Positions 25,100-33,266 of a DNA stretch of 64,000 nt are shown here, one piece after another. The stretch is taken from positions 1,132,720 to 1,196,719 of the forward strand of contig NZ_JASHKN010000001.1 in assembly GCF_030056735.1 (NCBI RefSeq), given 5' to 3'. The DNA comes from Rhodococcus sp. IEGM 1409. GTDB taxonomy: Bacteria; Actinomycetota; Actinomycetes; Mycobacteriales; Mycobacteriaceae. Below the pieces are notes generated by a model, which saw only the letters and a list, made by a program, of their open reading frames with translations, ran no database searches and was not told where the DNA came from. The position numbers were made by a program, and so were the translations under genes. Position 1 is the stretch's first letter; each line of letters begins with the position of its first letter.

Positions 25100-26098
25100 A
25101 TGACTACCTTCAACGCCTGGGTCGCCCGCGACAGCGACGGCACCATCGACTTCGCCCCCGAAACCGTCGACGAATCCTTTCTCCCCGCAGGTGAGGTCAC
25201 CATTCGCGTCGAGTATTCGAGCGTCAACTACAAGGACGCCCTCGCGGTCACTCCGAAGGGCGGGGTGGTTCGCGACTACCCGATCGTCCCCGGCATCGAC
25301 GTCGCCGGCGAGGTCATTGCCTCCGAGTCCGACGCGTTCGCCCCCGGCGACAAGGTGGTGGCCCACGGGTACGAGATCGGGACCGCTCGCAACGGCGGCT
25401 ACGCCGAGATCGCCCGTTTGCCTGCCGAGTGGGTCGTGAAGCTCGACGGCATCTCCACTGCCGACGCTGCTGCAATCGGCACGGCTGGATTCACCGCCGC
25501 CATGAGTGTCCAAGCCATTCTGGCCAGCGGAGTGAAGCCCGCCGACGGTCCGGTACTGGTGACGGGCGCGAGCGGCGGAGTCGGCACAGTCAGCGTCGAC
25601 CTTCTGGCAAGCGCAGGCTTCGACGTGGTCGCCTCCAGTGGCAAGCCCGGTGCGGCAGACCTTCTGAGATCGCTCGGTGCGTCTTCGGTGATCGGCCGGC
25701 TCCCCGAGGATCCCGACGCCAAGCCCCGTCCGCTCGGAAAATCCCAGTGGGCTGCGGCCGTCGACTGCGTCGGCGGAAAGACCCTCGCCCACGTACTGAG
25801 CACGATCAACTACGGCGGTGTTGTCGCTGCCAGCGGATTGACCGGTGGCGCCGCTCTGCCCACGACGGTGCTGCCGTTCATTCTCCGCGGAGTCTCACTG
25901 CTGGGCATGGACTCGGTACTGATGCCGATCGAACCCCGTCGTGCACTGTGGTCCCGTCTGGGCTCCGACCTTGCGCCACGTCATCTGAAGGAGATCACGA
26001 ACCTCGTTGCCGTCCGCGACGTCGTCTCGGTGATCGATCAGGTGCGCGAAGGCAAATACACCGGCCGGGCGCTGGTTCAGGTTGCCGACGGTTTCTGA
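25100..26098 (+). CDS. zinc-independent medium-chain reductase, YhdH/AcuI type
   Basis: The 332-residue protein starts at the ATG at 25100; a reading frame into the upstream repeat is artefactual. It is an MDR with VEYSSVNYKDALAVT (about 37-51), the nucleotide loop VTGASGGVGTVSVDLLA (about 152-168) and the C-terminal YTGRALVQV seen in YhdH/AcuI. The zinc-ligating residues of alcohol dehydrogenases are absent. AcuI reduces acryloyl-CoA to propionyl-CoA, and other members reduce quinones or enones. It lies between the repeat element and a convergent RNase HI gene, apparently as a single transcript. Confidence 0.87.
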   Translation: MTTFNAWVARDSDGTIDFAPETVDESFLPAGEVTIRVEYSSVNYKDALAVTPKGGVVRDYPIVPGIDVAGEVIASESDAFAPGDKVVAHGYEIGTARNGGYAEIARLPAEWVVKLDGISTADAAAIGTAGFTAAMSVQAILASGVKPADGPVLVTGASGGVGTVSVDLLASAGFDVVASSGKPGAADLLRSLGASSVIGRLPEDPDAKPRPLGKSQWAAAVDCVGGKTLAHVLSTINYGGVVAASGLTGGAALPTTVLPFILRGVSLLGMDSVLMPIEPRRALWSRLGSDLAPRHLKEITNLVAVRDVVSVIDQVREGKYTGRALVQVADGF

Positions 26099-26110
26099 AC
26101 CGCTCAGAAA
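26092..26110. terminator. hairpin spanning both convergent stop codons
   Basis: TTTCTGA (26092-26098) and TCAGAAA (26104-26110) pair around a 5-nt loop. The TGA of each arm is the stop codon of the gene on that strand, so one 19-bp hairpin ends both genes. Confidence 0.5.
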
Positions 26111-26655
26111 AGCGTGAACAGATCTGCCGGTTCTTCGGCCGTCGTGGACTTCTCTTTGTACGAGGGGTTCACGACGGTCGGTTCCTTCTTGACCGGCGCC
26201 GCAAGCGGGACCGACGCGATGTCCCCCGAGACGATGGCGCGTGCGGCTTCGCCGGCCAACTTGTCTGCCATCTCGTTGTAGTGGTTGCCGACGTGACCGC
26301 GCACCCAGCGGAAGCGCACCGGTCCGACACGGTCGGTGATGGCTCGGTCGATGCTCTGCACCAGTTCCAGATTCTTGACCGCCCCGCCGCTCGCGGTCTT
26401 CCATCCTTTGCGCTTCCAACTCGGCAGCCATTCCGACGCGCACTTGATGGCGTACTGCGAGTCGGATTCGATGAGCAGAGGATCCCCACCGGGATGCGCG
26501 ACGACGGCCTCGAAGAGGGCACGCAACTCGGCAATCTGGTTGGTGCCGGACGCTTCTCCGCCGGACATGCTCGGACCCTCGTGATTGACCCACGCCCAGC
26601 CGATAGCCCCACCGGGGTTTCGCAGACAGGATCCGTCGGTGCTCACGATGATCAT
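26104..26655 (-). CDS. rnhA: ribonuclease HI with C-terminal tail
   Basis: The 183-residue protein starts at the ATG at 26655. The RNase H carboxylates are D7 (STDGS), E43 (QIAELRAL), D65 (ESDSQYA) and D131 (NEMADKLAGEAARA), with H121 in RGHVGNHYNE. It degrades the RNA strand of RNA-DNA hybrids in the cytoplasm. The catalytic domain ends near 145; the last 40 residues are an unrelated Pro/Lys/Glu-rich tail of unknown role. It diverges from a DNA glycosylase gene with 72 bp between starts. Confidence 0.9.
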   Translation of the reverse strand: MIIVSTDGSCLRNPGGAIGWAWVNHEGPSMSGGEASGTNQIAELRALFEAVVAHPGGDPLLIESDSQYAIKCASEWLPSWKRKGWKTASGGAVKNLELVQSIDRAITDRVGPVRFRWVRGHVGNHYNEMADKLAGEAARAIVSGDIASVPLAAPVKKEPTVVNPSYKEKSTTAEEPADLFTLF

Positions 26656-26714
26656 GGCTCGGACAATACGTTGCGCCACCGACACACGCCTTAACGGAGG
26701 ATGCACGGTGGCGA

Positions 26715-26720
26715 TACGCT
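26715..26720 (+). promoter_or_regulatory. -10-like element of the DNA glycosylase gene
   Basis: TACGCT lies 7 nt before the ATG at 26728 without a ribosome site, consistent with a leaderless start. Confidence 0.35.
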
Positions 26721-26727
26721 GACCTCG

Positions 26728-27654
26728 ATGACGCCGCTATCTCCGGTCGACGAAGTCACGGTGACTTCTCAGCGACCACTCGATGCCGCGCTGACGCTCA
26801 GCCCGCATCAGCGCGGACCCGGCGACCCCGCACATCGGCGGTCCGCCGACGGAGCGATCTGGCGAGTTTCCCGCCAACTTTCGGGTCCTGTGACCTACCG
26901 CATCACGCAGTCGGATCGGCACACGGTCCGCGTGCAGGCGTGGGGTCCCGGTGCCACGGAATTACTGGACGGCGCCGAAGCGCTGCTCGGTCTCGACGAC
27001 GAAGCCGAAGATTTTGCTCCCGAACATCCCAAGCTCGCCGAAGCCCATCGACGCTTCCCTCATCTGCGCATCGGCCGCACCGGCCGCGTCATGGAAGCTC
27101 TGGTTCCCGCGATCCTCGAGCAACGAGTTCACGGCATCGACGCATTTGCCGCGTGGCGCCGCCTGCTGACCAAGTTCGGTGAGCGCCCACCCGGTCCCGC
27201 CCCCGACGGAATGCGAGTTCCACTCACCGCGGACCAATGGCGGCGAATGCCGTCGTGGGAGTTCCATCGCGCGAACGTCGATCCCGCAAGGTCCAAGACG
27301 ATTGTTCAGTGCGCTCGCGTCGCCGACCGCCTCGAGCAGGCATCCACGTTCTCCAGGGCCGAAGCGACCAAACGATTGCGAGCGGTGCCCGGCGTCGGGA
27401 TCTGGACTGCCGCCGAAGTGGCTCAGCGTGCCTTCGGCGATTCCGACGCACTCTCGGTCGGTGACTATCACCTCGCCGCCGTCGTCGGGTGGTCGCTGCT
27501 GGGTGAACCGATCGACGACGCCCAGATGGTGCAGTACCTCGCTCCCCTCCAACCGCATCGATACCGCGCGGTGCGACTGCTGCAGGTCAGCGGCCAAGCC
27601 GTCAAACCCAAGTTCGGTCCGCGAACTGCCGTTGCCGACCACCGCTGGCACTGA
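26728..27654 (+). CDS. HhH-GPD DNA glycosylase (AlkA/3-methyladenine type)
   Basis: I start this 308-residue protein at the ATG at 26728; an ATG at 26701 is an alternative. The helix-hairpin-helix is at about 217-228 (RAVPGVGIWTA) and the catalytic aspartate at D246 in SVGDYHLA. The N-terminal 110 residues form the AlkA-type beta domain. The iron-sulfur cluster cysteines of EndoIII are lacking, so a base-excision enzyme for alkylated bases is likely. The neighbours are RNase HI and a PPOX-fold gene, so this is a housekeeping island within the catabolic region. Confidence 0.85.
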   Translation: MTPLSPVDEVTVTSQRPLDAALTLSPHQRGPGDPAHRRSADGAIWRVSRQLSGPVTYRITQSDRHTVRVQAWGPGATELLDGAEALLGLDDEAEDFAPEHPKLAEAHRRFPHLRIGRTGRVMEALVPAILEQRVHGIDAFAAWRRLLTKFGERPPGPAPDGMRVPLTADQWRRMPSWEFHRANVDPARSKTIVQCARVADRLEQASTFSRAEATKRLRAVPGVGIWTAAEVAQRAFGDSDALSVGDYHLAAVVGWSLLGEPIDDAQMVQYLAPLQPHRYRAVRLLQVSGQAVKPKFGPRTAVADHRWH

Positions 27655-27672
27655 GCACCAGGAGATAAAAAA

Positions 27673-28323
27673 ATGTCGACCCGATACGCACACATCGCCT
27701 TTTCACCCGCTGCGGTGGAGCGTCAGCGGTCGACCGGTAGCTTCACCGTCTACGGTTCGAAACTCGATCAGCCTGACGAAGGCCCGATGGAATTCGATTT
27801 CCGCGCTCAGGGATTCGTGAAATCCGTGGATTCCTTCTTCATGTCCACGGTGACGCCGGACGGTTGGCCGTACGTCCAACATCGCGGCGGCCCGCGCGGA
27901 TTCCTGCATGTGTTGGGTCCGAATCGAATCGGATTCGCCGATCTGCCCGGCAATCAGCAATTCGTGACACTCGGCAATCTCGAAGAGAACAATCGCATCT
28001 CGCTGTTCGTCATCGACTACCCGACGCGGACGAGATTGAAGCTCTACGGGCGCGCGCAGGTGATCGAAGCGGATCAGGACCCCGAACTGCTGCAACAACT
28101 CTTGCGGGTACCCGGGGGCACCATGACGGCAAAAGCCCAGCGTTCCATCGTCATCGACGTCGAAGCGTTCGACTGGAACTGCAGTCGAAACATCACGCCT
28201 CGCTTCGACAAGGAACGAATGGACGAATCCCTCGCTCTGGCACGCCAACCCTTGCAAGCCGAGGTCGATCGCCTTACTACCGAGGTCGAAGAATTGCGCG
28301 CACGGTTGTCGAAAAACGAATGA
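27673..28323 (+). CDS. pyridoxamine 5'-phosphate oxidase-family flavoprotein
   Basis: The 216-residue protein starts behind AGGAGATA. It has the split beta-barrel with SVDSFFMSTVTPDGWPYVQHRGGPRGFLHVL (about 51-80) and NRISLFVIDYPTRTRLKLYGRAQV (about 110-134), the FMN-binding pattern of the PPOX superfamily. The C-terminal 30 residues form an amphipathic coiled-coil-like helix. It probably binds FMN, F420 or heme; the reaction is unknown. It lies 18 bp after the glycosylase gene. Confidence 0.82.
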   Translation: MSTRYAHIAFSPAAVERQRSTGSFTVYGSKLDQPDEGPMEFDFRAQGFVKSVDSFFMSTVTPDGWPYVQHRGGPRGFLHVLGPNRIGFADLPGNQQFVTLGNLEENNRISLFVIDYPTRTRLKLYGRAQVIEADQDPELLQQLLRVPGGTMTAKAQRSIVIDVEAFDWNCSRNITPRFDKERMDESLALARQPLQAEVDRLTTEVEELRARLSKNE

Positions 28324-28371
28324 GACTGGGCGGTTTCAGGGCACACGGAGTCGGGTAGCCACCAAACACGG

Positions 28372-28393
28372 CCCGTCGCGCGGAGACGACGGG
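28372..28393 (+). terminator. hairpin downstream of the PPOX gene
   Basis: CCCGTCG (28372-28378) pairs with CGACGGG (28387-28393) over an 8-nt loop. There is no T-run, so termination strength is uncertain. Confidence 0.4.
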
Positions 28394-28506
28394 TCCCGTT
28401 GTGCCCGAGGAGGTCCGCACGATCGATCCTGACGGTGGAGTTCTGGCAAACGAACTGCACCGCCTCCATTCACGACCGGTTCCACACAGACAGATTGGCC
28501 GTCCCC

Positions 28507-28932
28507 ATGAAACTGTCCCGAACTCTCACGATGTCCGTTCTCGTTGTCGCCGCTGTCGGCGCCGGAGCAGGCACTGCCGTCGCAGCGCCCCCGAATGCGG
28601 GCTTCGATCCGTCCCAACCCCTGTTGACCCCGACCGCCGAGTCGAACAGCCAGGCGGCGTTGATGCTCTTCCCCGGTAACGATCCGAAGCAGGCCGCGTT
28701 CGACACCATGGCCAACGAGGTCAATACCGGCTGGAACAACGGCGGCCTGCAGTCGACGCTCATCGGAGCCAACCTCGGCGTCGGAATCGGCTGCCTGTCG
28801 ATCTTCCCGAACTTCATCGCCGGCTGCATCGTCGGTGGAGTCATCGGCACGGTTGCCGGAGTCGGCGCAGGAATCACCAACGGAAACCCGAACGCTGCAC
28901 CGGCCGTCGAGAAGTTCTTCGCGACTCCTTGA
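28507..28932 (+). CDS. small secreted glycine-rich hydrophobic protein
   Basis: The 141-residue precursor has a signal peptide (KLSRTLTMSVLVV, cleavage near AVA-AP at 26/27). The mature half ends in a glycine-rich hydrophobic stretch (about 88-128) that includes two cysteines (C97, C108) and glycine-zipper spacing GVIGTVAGVGAG. I do not recognise a named family. Exported Gly-zipper proteins of Corynebacteriales sit in the envelope, so an envelope or pore-like role is possible. The next gene, convergent, is an ArsR regulator. The ribosome site is weak. Confidence 0.7.
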   Translation: MKLSRTLTMSVLVVAAVGAGAGTAVAAPPNAGFDPSQPLLTPTAESNSQAALMLFPGNDPKQAAFDTMANEVNTGWNNGGLQSTLIGANLGVGIGCLSIFPNFIAGCIVGGVIGTVAGVGAGITNGNPNAAPAVEKFFATP

Positions 28933-28939
28933 GAGCCGC

Positions 28940-29329
28940 TCAGCTGTGCGTGTGCCCGGGGGTGTGTGGCTCCTCGTGAAAATGCGTGGCGCCGATCGAA
29001 TGCAGTAACTGGTGAACGGTGTCGTCTGCCAGTTGGTATCGCATCGATCGGCCGTCGCGCGTCGCGCTCACCCACCCCTGGCTACGCAGCAGTCGCAGCG
29101 CATGTGAGACGGCTGTGCCGCTCATCCCCAGCGCTACGGACAGATCCGTGACGCAGATACCCGGTGCGTGGTGAAGGCAGAGCAGCAGACGCAGACGGTT
29201 GGCGTCGGAGAGCAGCTCGAAGCGGCCGGACCAACTGGTGACGTCCAAACCCTCGAGTGCAGCCCTGGCGCGACGAACATCCTCGATGCTCAGCGCGCCG
29301 CTGGTGTCTGCTGCACCTGCATTCGTCAA
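28940..29329 (-). CDS. ArsR-family metal-sensing regulator with His-rich C-terminus
   Basis: The 129-residue protein has a winged helix with NRLRLLLCLHHAPGICVTDLSVALGMSGTAVSHALRLLRSQG (about 45-85) and a C-terminus (DDTVHQLLHSIGATHFHEEPHTPGHTHS) with eight histidines, close in style to nickel/cobalt sensors NmtR and KmtR. Ni(II)/Co(II) or Zn(II) sensing is inferred. No metal exporter is adjacent, so its target is unclear; an autoregulated promoter in 29330-29389 is likely. The stop is 7 bp from the converging secreted-protein gene. Confidence 0.85.
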   Translation of the reverse strand: MTNAGAADTSGALSIEDVRRARAALEGLDVTSWSGRFELLSDANRLRLLLCLHHAPGICVTDLSVALGMSGTAVSHALRLLRSQGWVSATRDGRSMRYQLADDTVHQLLHSIGATHFHEEPHTPGHTHS

Positions 29330-29389
29330 CCGACTGCCTCCGTAGAACTTCCGATCCCCGCCGCAAGTGTACCCAGAAGCGAGACCTCG

Positions 29390-30586
29390 TCAGGCAGACT
29401 CCACCACGGCCGCCATGCCCTGCCCACCGCCGATGCACATGGTCAACAGCGCTTTTCCGCCGCCGCGACGGCCGAGTTCGTGAAGGGCCGTCGTCGCCAT
29501 ACGCGCACCCGTCGCTCCCACCGGGTGCCCGAGCGAGATGCCGGAACCGTTGACGTTCAGGCGATCGAGGTCCTCGAAGCCCCATTCCTTCACGACGCCG
29601 AGAACCTGACACGCAAACGCTTCGTTGAGTTCGACCAGCTCGAAGTCGGCGAAGCCTGCGCCCGTCCGGGCAAACAGTTTCGAGACGGCGGCGACCGGCC
29701 CGAGGCCCATCAGCGCCGGTTCACATCCGGCTGCCGCCCAGCTGTCGAGGAACCCGATGGGCTCCAGCCCCAGCTCGTCCAGACGATCCTCGGCGACCAC
29801 CAACATCGCTGCGGCAGCGTCATTCTGTTGGCTGGCGTTACCGGCGGTCACGACCCCGCCCTCGGTCACCGCACGCAGCCGTGCCAAGGTTTCGAGTGAG
29901 CTATCCGCACGGATCCCCTCGTCAGCACGGAACTGTGTGACGTTCCCTTTTCGATCTTTCAGTTCGACGGCGACGATTTCAGCGTCGAACCGGCCGGAAT
30001 CTCTTGCCAGTGTCGCTTTTCGGTGACTGTCGACGGCAAAGGCGTCCGACTCTTCTCGACTGATCCCGCAGCGTGTCGCGACGTTCTCGGCCGTTTCGAT
30101 CATTCCGCTGATCCGGCCGAAACGCCACTCGGGTTGCGAGCGCTCGCGACCACGATCGAGGCGGTCGAACAGTTGCAGCCCACCGGCTTTGGTACCCCAC
30201 CGCGCTCCGGTGGTGTAATGCTCGATCCCGCTCATCGATTCGACACCCCCCGCCAGAACCACGTCGGCAGCACCCGTCTGGACCATCATGGCCGCAGTCA
30301 CGATGGCTTGCAGGCCCGTTCCGCATCGGCGATCCGTTTGGAAACCGGCCACCGAAATGGGCAATCCGGCCTCGAGCGCCGCCCACCTTCCGATGCACGG
30401 CGCCTCCGAATTGGCGTACGACTGCCCCATCGCGACGTCGTCGATGCGGGACGGATCGATTCCGCTACGACGCACAGTCTCCTTGACGACGGTGGCGGCC
30501 AAACTTTCCGCCGGCACGTCTCGAAGTGCCCCTCCGAAACGGCCCACCGCGGTTCGGACCGGCGCGACCAATGCTGCTCGTTTCAC
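29390..30586 (-). CDS. thiolase (acetyl-CoA C-acyltransferase)
   Basis: I start this 398-residue protein at the GTG at 30586 behind GAGG; upstream residues of the longer frame do not align. The active-site nucleophile is C88 (TDRRCGTG), with the His of SGISLGHPVGATGA and the second Cys of TMCIGGGQG near the C-terminus. It cleaves 3-ketoacyl-CoA to acetyl-CoA and a shortened acyl-CoA. It is last in a minus set ACAD, GntR, MaoC, thiolase. The same DRRCG motif occurs in the thiolase at 55432, so the two are close paralogues. Confidence 0.9.
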   Translation of the reverse strand: MKRAALVAPVRTAVGRFGGALRDVPAESLAATVVKETVRRSGIDPSRIDDVAMGQSYANSEAPCIGRWAALEAGLPISVAGFQTDRRCGTGLQAIVTAAMMVQTGAADVVLAGGVESMSGIEHYTTGARWGTKAGGLQLFDRLDRGRERSQPEWRFGRISGMIETAENVATRCGISREESDAFAVDSHRKATLARDSGRFDAEIVAVELKDRKGNVTQFRADEGIRADSSLETLARLRAVTEGGVVTAGNASQQNDAAAAMLVVAEDRLDELGLEPIGFLDSWAAAGCEPALMGLGPVAAVSKLFARTGAGFADFELVELNEAFACQVLGVVKEWGFEDLDRLNVNGSGISLGHPVGATGARMATTALHELGRRGGGKALLTMCIGGGQGMAAVVESA

Positions 30587-30626
30587 AACTGACCTCGAAT
30601 CTCGCTTTGGAAGAATGGAAAAGGGC

Positions 30627-31079
30627 TCAGGCAACCAGCAGGCGCACGGTGTCTGCCACCAGCGCCGGTTTGCCCGCTCCTTCGATTTCGATCGTGTACC
30701 GCACGACAATCGTCGCGCCCTTCGCCGTGCGCTCGAAGGAGAGAATCTCCGCGCCCGCTCTCACCGACGAACCGACCTTGACCGGTTCGGGGAATCGCAC
30801 CTTGTTGCTGCCGTAGTTCACGGTCATGGAAATTCCGTCGACGCGCATCACCTGAGCGCCGAGCACCGGCAACAACGACAGGGTCAGATAGCCGTGGGCA
30901 ATGGTGCCGCCGTAAGGACCCTGAGCTGCGCGCTCGGGATCCACGTGAATCCACTGGTGATCCTCCGTGGCGTCGGCGAACTTGTCGATCCGATCCTGTG
31001 TGACCGGGAACCACGCGCTGTAGCCCAGGTGCTCACCGACAGCCGTCTCTACTTCGTCGATTCCGTTGAAAATTCGCAT
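30627..31079 (-). CDS. MaoC-like enoyl-CoA hydratase
   Basis: The 150-residue single-hotdog protein starts at the ATG at 31079 behind AGGAGATAACT. The hydratase-2 motif ADATEDHQWIHVDPERA (about 35-51) holds the D and H catalytic pair, followed by GTIAHGYLTLSLL. It would hydrate a 2-enoyl-CoA to the (R)-3-hydroxyacyl-CoA. It lies 40 bp upstream of the thiolase on the same strand and after the GntR gene. Confidence 0.88.
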   Translation of the reverse strand: MRIFNGIDEVETAVGEHLGYSAWFPVTQDRIDKFADATEDHQWIHVDPERAAQGPYGGTIAHGYLTLSLLPVLGAQVMRVDGISMTVNYGSNKVRFPEPVKVGSSVRAGAEILSFERTAKGATIVVRYTIEIEGAGKPALVADTVRLLVA

Positions 31080-31137
31080 AGTTATCTCCTGAAAGGTGTT
31101 GAACAGCAAAGGAAAGCAACAGCGCCCGAGCGCAGTT

Positions 31138-31884
31138 CTAATGTGCGCCCCGGCGCAGTGTCACCCGATACGTGTACTGCTCCGGCAAGAAGTAGCTCAC
31201 CGACAACTCGTTGGCGACGCCCTGCGAGTTGGAGTACAACCGATCCACCCGCAACATGGCGTGCCCGATCTCGCAATCGACGTCCCTGGCTACGTCCGCC
31301 GTCGCCGGGGACACCGTGATCGATTGTGCTGCTTCGACAATCGGACTGTCGATCAGCGGTTCCAGTAGGCCGATCACCGTGTTGGCGCTGACTGCACCGG
31401 CAGCCATGGCAGGAAGGTCGATGATCTGACGAGCTATCGCCTCCGGCAGGTGCGCCGTCGTCTGAACGAACGGAACCCCTTCGTGTATCCGCCGAAAGAC
31501 CACGGTGTACACGACGTCGGTGTCGAGCCGAAGCCGACTGGCAGCCTCGATGTCCACGCGCCGTTGCAGCGGTGAGACTACTTCCATCGTCGTATCCCGC
31601 GAAAGGTTCATGAGATCTTCGATGGACCCGAGATGACGGAGATAGCGGCCACTGTTCTCGGTCACGAACGTTCCGCGCCCGGGTACCCGGTACACGATGC
31701 CCTCGGCAACGAGGTCGTGAAAGGCTCGGCGGACGGTCTGTCGGCTCACGCCATGATGCTGCGCCAGTTCGGATTCGGTGGGCAACTGAATGCCGTCGCG
31801 GTAGGTACCGGCAGAGATCTGCTGACGAAGCTCACGAGAGAGGCGTTGGTACGCCGGCTCCGTCTCTCTTTCCTTACCGCTCAT
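31138..31884 (-). CDS. GntR-family regulator with UTRA domain (HutC subfamily)
   Basis: The 248-residue protein has a GntR winged helix in the first 75 residues (LPTESELAQHHGVSRQTVRRAFHDLVAEGIVYRVPGRGTF) and a UTRA ligand domain to the end. HutC-type members bind two-fold operators and release on binding a pathway intermediate. It lies within the ACAD-MaoC-thiolase set and across the promoter from the CitE-like operon, so it probably controls both; repeated TGTACGGCCA sites in the divergent region are candidates for its operators. Confidence 0.9.
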   Translation of the reverse strand: MSGKERETEPAYQRLSRELRQQISAGTYRDGIQLPTESELAQHHGVSRQTVRRAFHDLVAEGIVYRVPGRGTFVTENSGRYLRHLGSIEDLMNLSRDTTMEVVSPLQRRVDIEAASRLRLDTDVVYTVVFRRIHEGVPFVQTTAHLPEAIARQIIDLPAMAAGAVSANTVIGLLEPLIDSPIVEAAQSITVSPATADVARDVDCEIGHAMLRVDRLYSNSQGVANELSVSYFLPEQYTYRVTLRRGAH

Positions 31885-31915
31885 AGCGACATGATCCTAC
31901 TTGCTCACCGGGCCG

Positions 31916-33067
31916 TCACAGACCGCCGCGGGCAACCAACTGCGAAACGATCACGTTGCGCTGAATTTCGTTGGTTCCCTCACCGACGATCATCAGCGGC
32001 GCATCACGGAAGTACCGCTCGACGTCGTACTCCGTCGAGTAGCCGTAACCACCGTGGATGCGGACGGCGGACAACGCGATTTCCATTGCCACCTCGGAGG
32101 CGTACAGCTTGGCCATGCCTGCCTCCATGTCGCATCGCTCGCCGCTGTCGTACATCTGCGCTGCATGCCACGTCAGCTGCCGTGCGGCAGTCAACTTGGT
32201 TGCCATGTCGGCGAGGTAGTTCCCGATCGACTGGTGCTTCCAGATCGGCTGCCCGAAGCTTTCGCGCTGCTGCGCGTAGGCAAGCGAATCCTCGAGGGCA
32301 GCCGTGGCCACGCCCAGTGCACGGCAGGCCACCTGGATACGGCCGGTTTCGAGCCCCTTCATCATCTGCCCGAATCCCTTGCCAGGAGTGCCACCGAGAA
32401 TGGCCGACTCGGAGATTCGGTAGTTGTCGAAGGACAGTTCACAACTCTCGACGCCCTTGTACCCGAGCTTCGGGAGATCGCGGGAGACGGTCAGTCCTTC
32501 TCCGTGCTCGACGAGAACGATCGAGATGCCCGCATGCCGAGGGCTTGCACTGGGATCGGTCTTGCACAGCAAGGCGATCACACCGGACCGTCGGGCATTG
32601 GTGATCCACGTCTTGGCCCCGTTGACGACCAGATCTGTGCCGTCGCTCTTGGCGTTGGTCGTCATGGCCTGCAGATCGGAGCCACCGCCGGGCTCCGTGA
32701 GCGCCATGGTTGCCCGGATCTCACCGGTTGCCATTCGCGGCAGGTATTTCACCTTCTGCTCTTCCGTACCGAACAGCGAGATGAGCTTCGCGACCACCGT
32801 GTGTCCGCCCATCGCTCCCGCCAGGGACATCCACCCTCGCGACAGTTCCTGCGTCACCTGCGCATAACAAGGCATGGACACCGGCGATCCGCCGTACTCC
32901 TCGGGAATCGCGAGACCGTAGATCCCGATCTGCTTCATCTGATCGATCCACTTCTCGGGATACTCGTTCGCGTGCTCCACCTCCTGGACCGTGGGCTTGA
33001 CCTCTCGGTCGACGAACCGGCGCACGGTTTCGATCAGGAATGTCTCTTCGTCGTTGAGCTTGAGCAT
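31916..33067 (-). CDS. acyl-CoA dehydrogenase
   Basis: The 383-residue protein starts at the ATG at 33067 behind GAGG. It has MALTEPGGGSDLQAM (about 116-130), WITNA, and the C-terminal RIHGGYGYSTEYDVERYFRDA with the catalytic glutamate in VGEGTNEIQR. It forms a trans-2-enoyl-CoA with FAD and electron-transfer flavoprotein. It heads the minus set with GntR, MaoC and thiolase, giving the first step of a beta-oxidation cycle. The long ARGWMSLAGAMGGHT segment is shared with the ACAD at 53933, so they are related. Confidence 0.9.
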   Translation of the reverse strand: MLKLNDEETFLIETVRRFVDREVKPTVQEVEHANEYPEKWIDQMKQIGIYGLAIPEEYGGSPVSMPCYAQVTQELSRGWMSLAGAMGGHTVVAKLISLFGTEEQKVKYLPRMATGEIRATMALTEPGGGSDLQAMTTNAKSDGTDLVVNGAKTWITNARRSGVIALLCKTDPSASPRHAGISIVLVEHGEGLTVSRDLPKLGYKGVESCELSFDNYRISESAILGGTPGKGFGQMMKGLETGRIQVACRALGVATAALEDSLAYAQQRESFGQPIWKHQSIGNYLADMATKLTAARQLTWHAAQMYDSGERCDMEAGMAKLYASEVAMEIALSAVRIHGGYGYSTEYDVERYFRDAPLMIVGEGTNEIQRNVIVSQLVARGGL

Positions 33068-33093
33068 GAATCCGCCTCGACTTGAAAAAAGTT

Positions 33094-33103
33094 TGTACGG
33101 CCA
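33094..33103 (+). promoter_or_regulatory. candidate GntR operator, copy 1
   Basis: TGTACGGCCA, continued by TATT, lies 26 bp upstream of the ACAD start. It is exactly inverted at 33226-33235. Confidence 0.5.
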
Positions 33104-33225
33104 TATTTCGATATTGTTCGCGCAATGTCAATACCGCTCCTTGACATGGATACGCAGCAACTGCCAGCATCGAGGCAGTTCGGTGCACATCAAGGCCGTT
33201 CACGGCAGCTCATCACTTTCACAAC

Positions 33226-33235
33226 TGGCCGTACA
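33226..33235 (-). promoter_or_regulatory. candidate GntR operator, copy 2
   Basis: TGGCCGTACA is the exact reverse complement of copy 1, placed 31 bp upstream of the CitE-like start. One copy therefore guards each direction of the divergent promoter. Confidence 0.5.
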
Positions 33236-33266
33236 TTTGATCCCCAGATCGAGGTAATCGACACAC

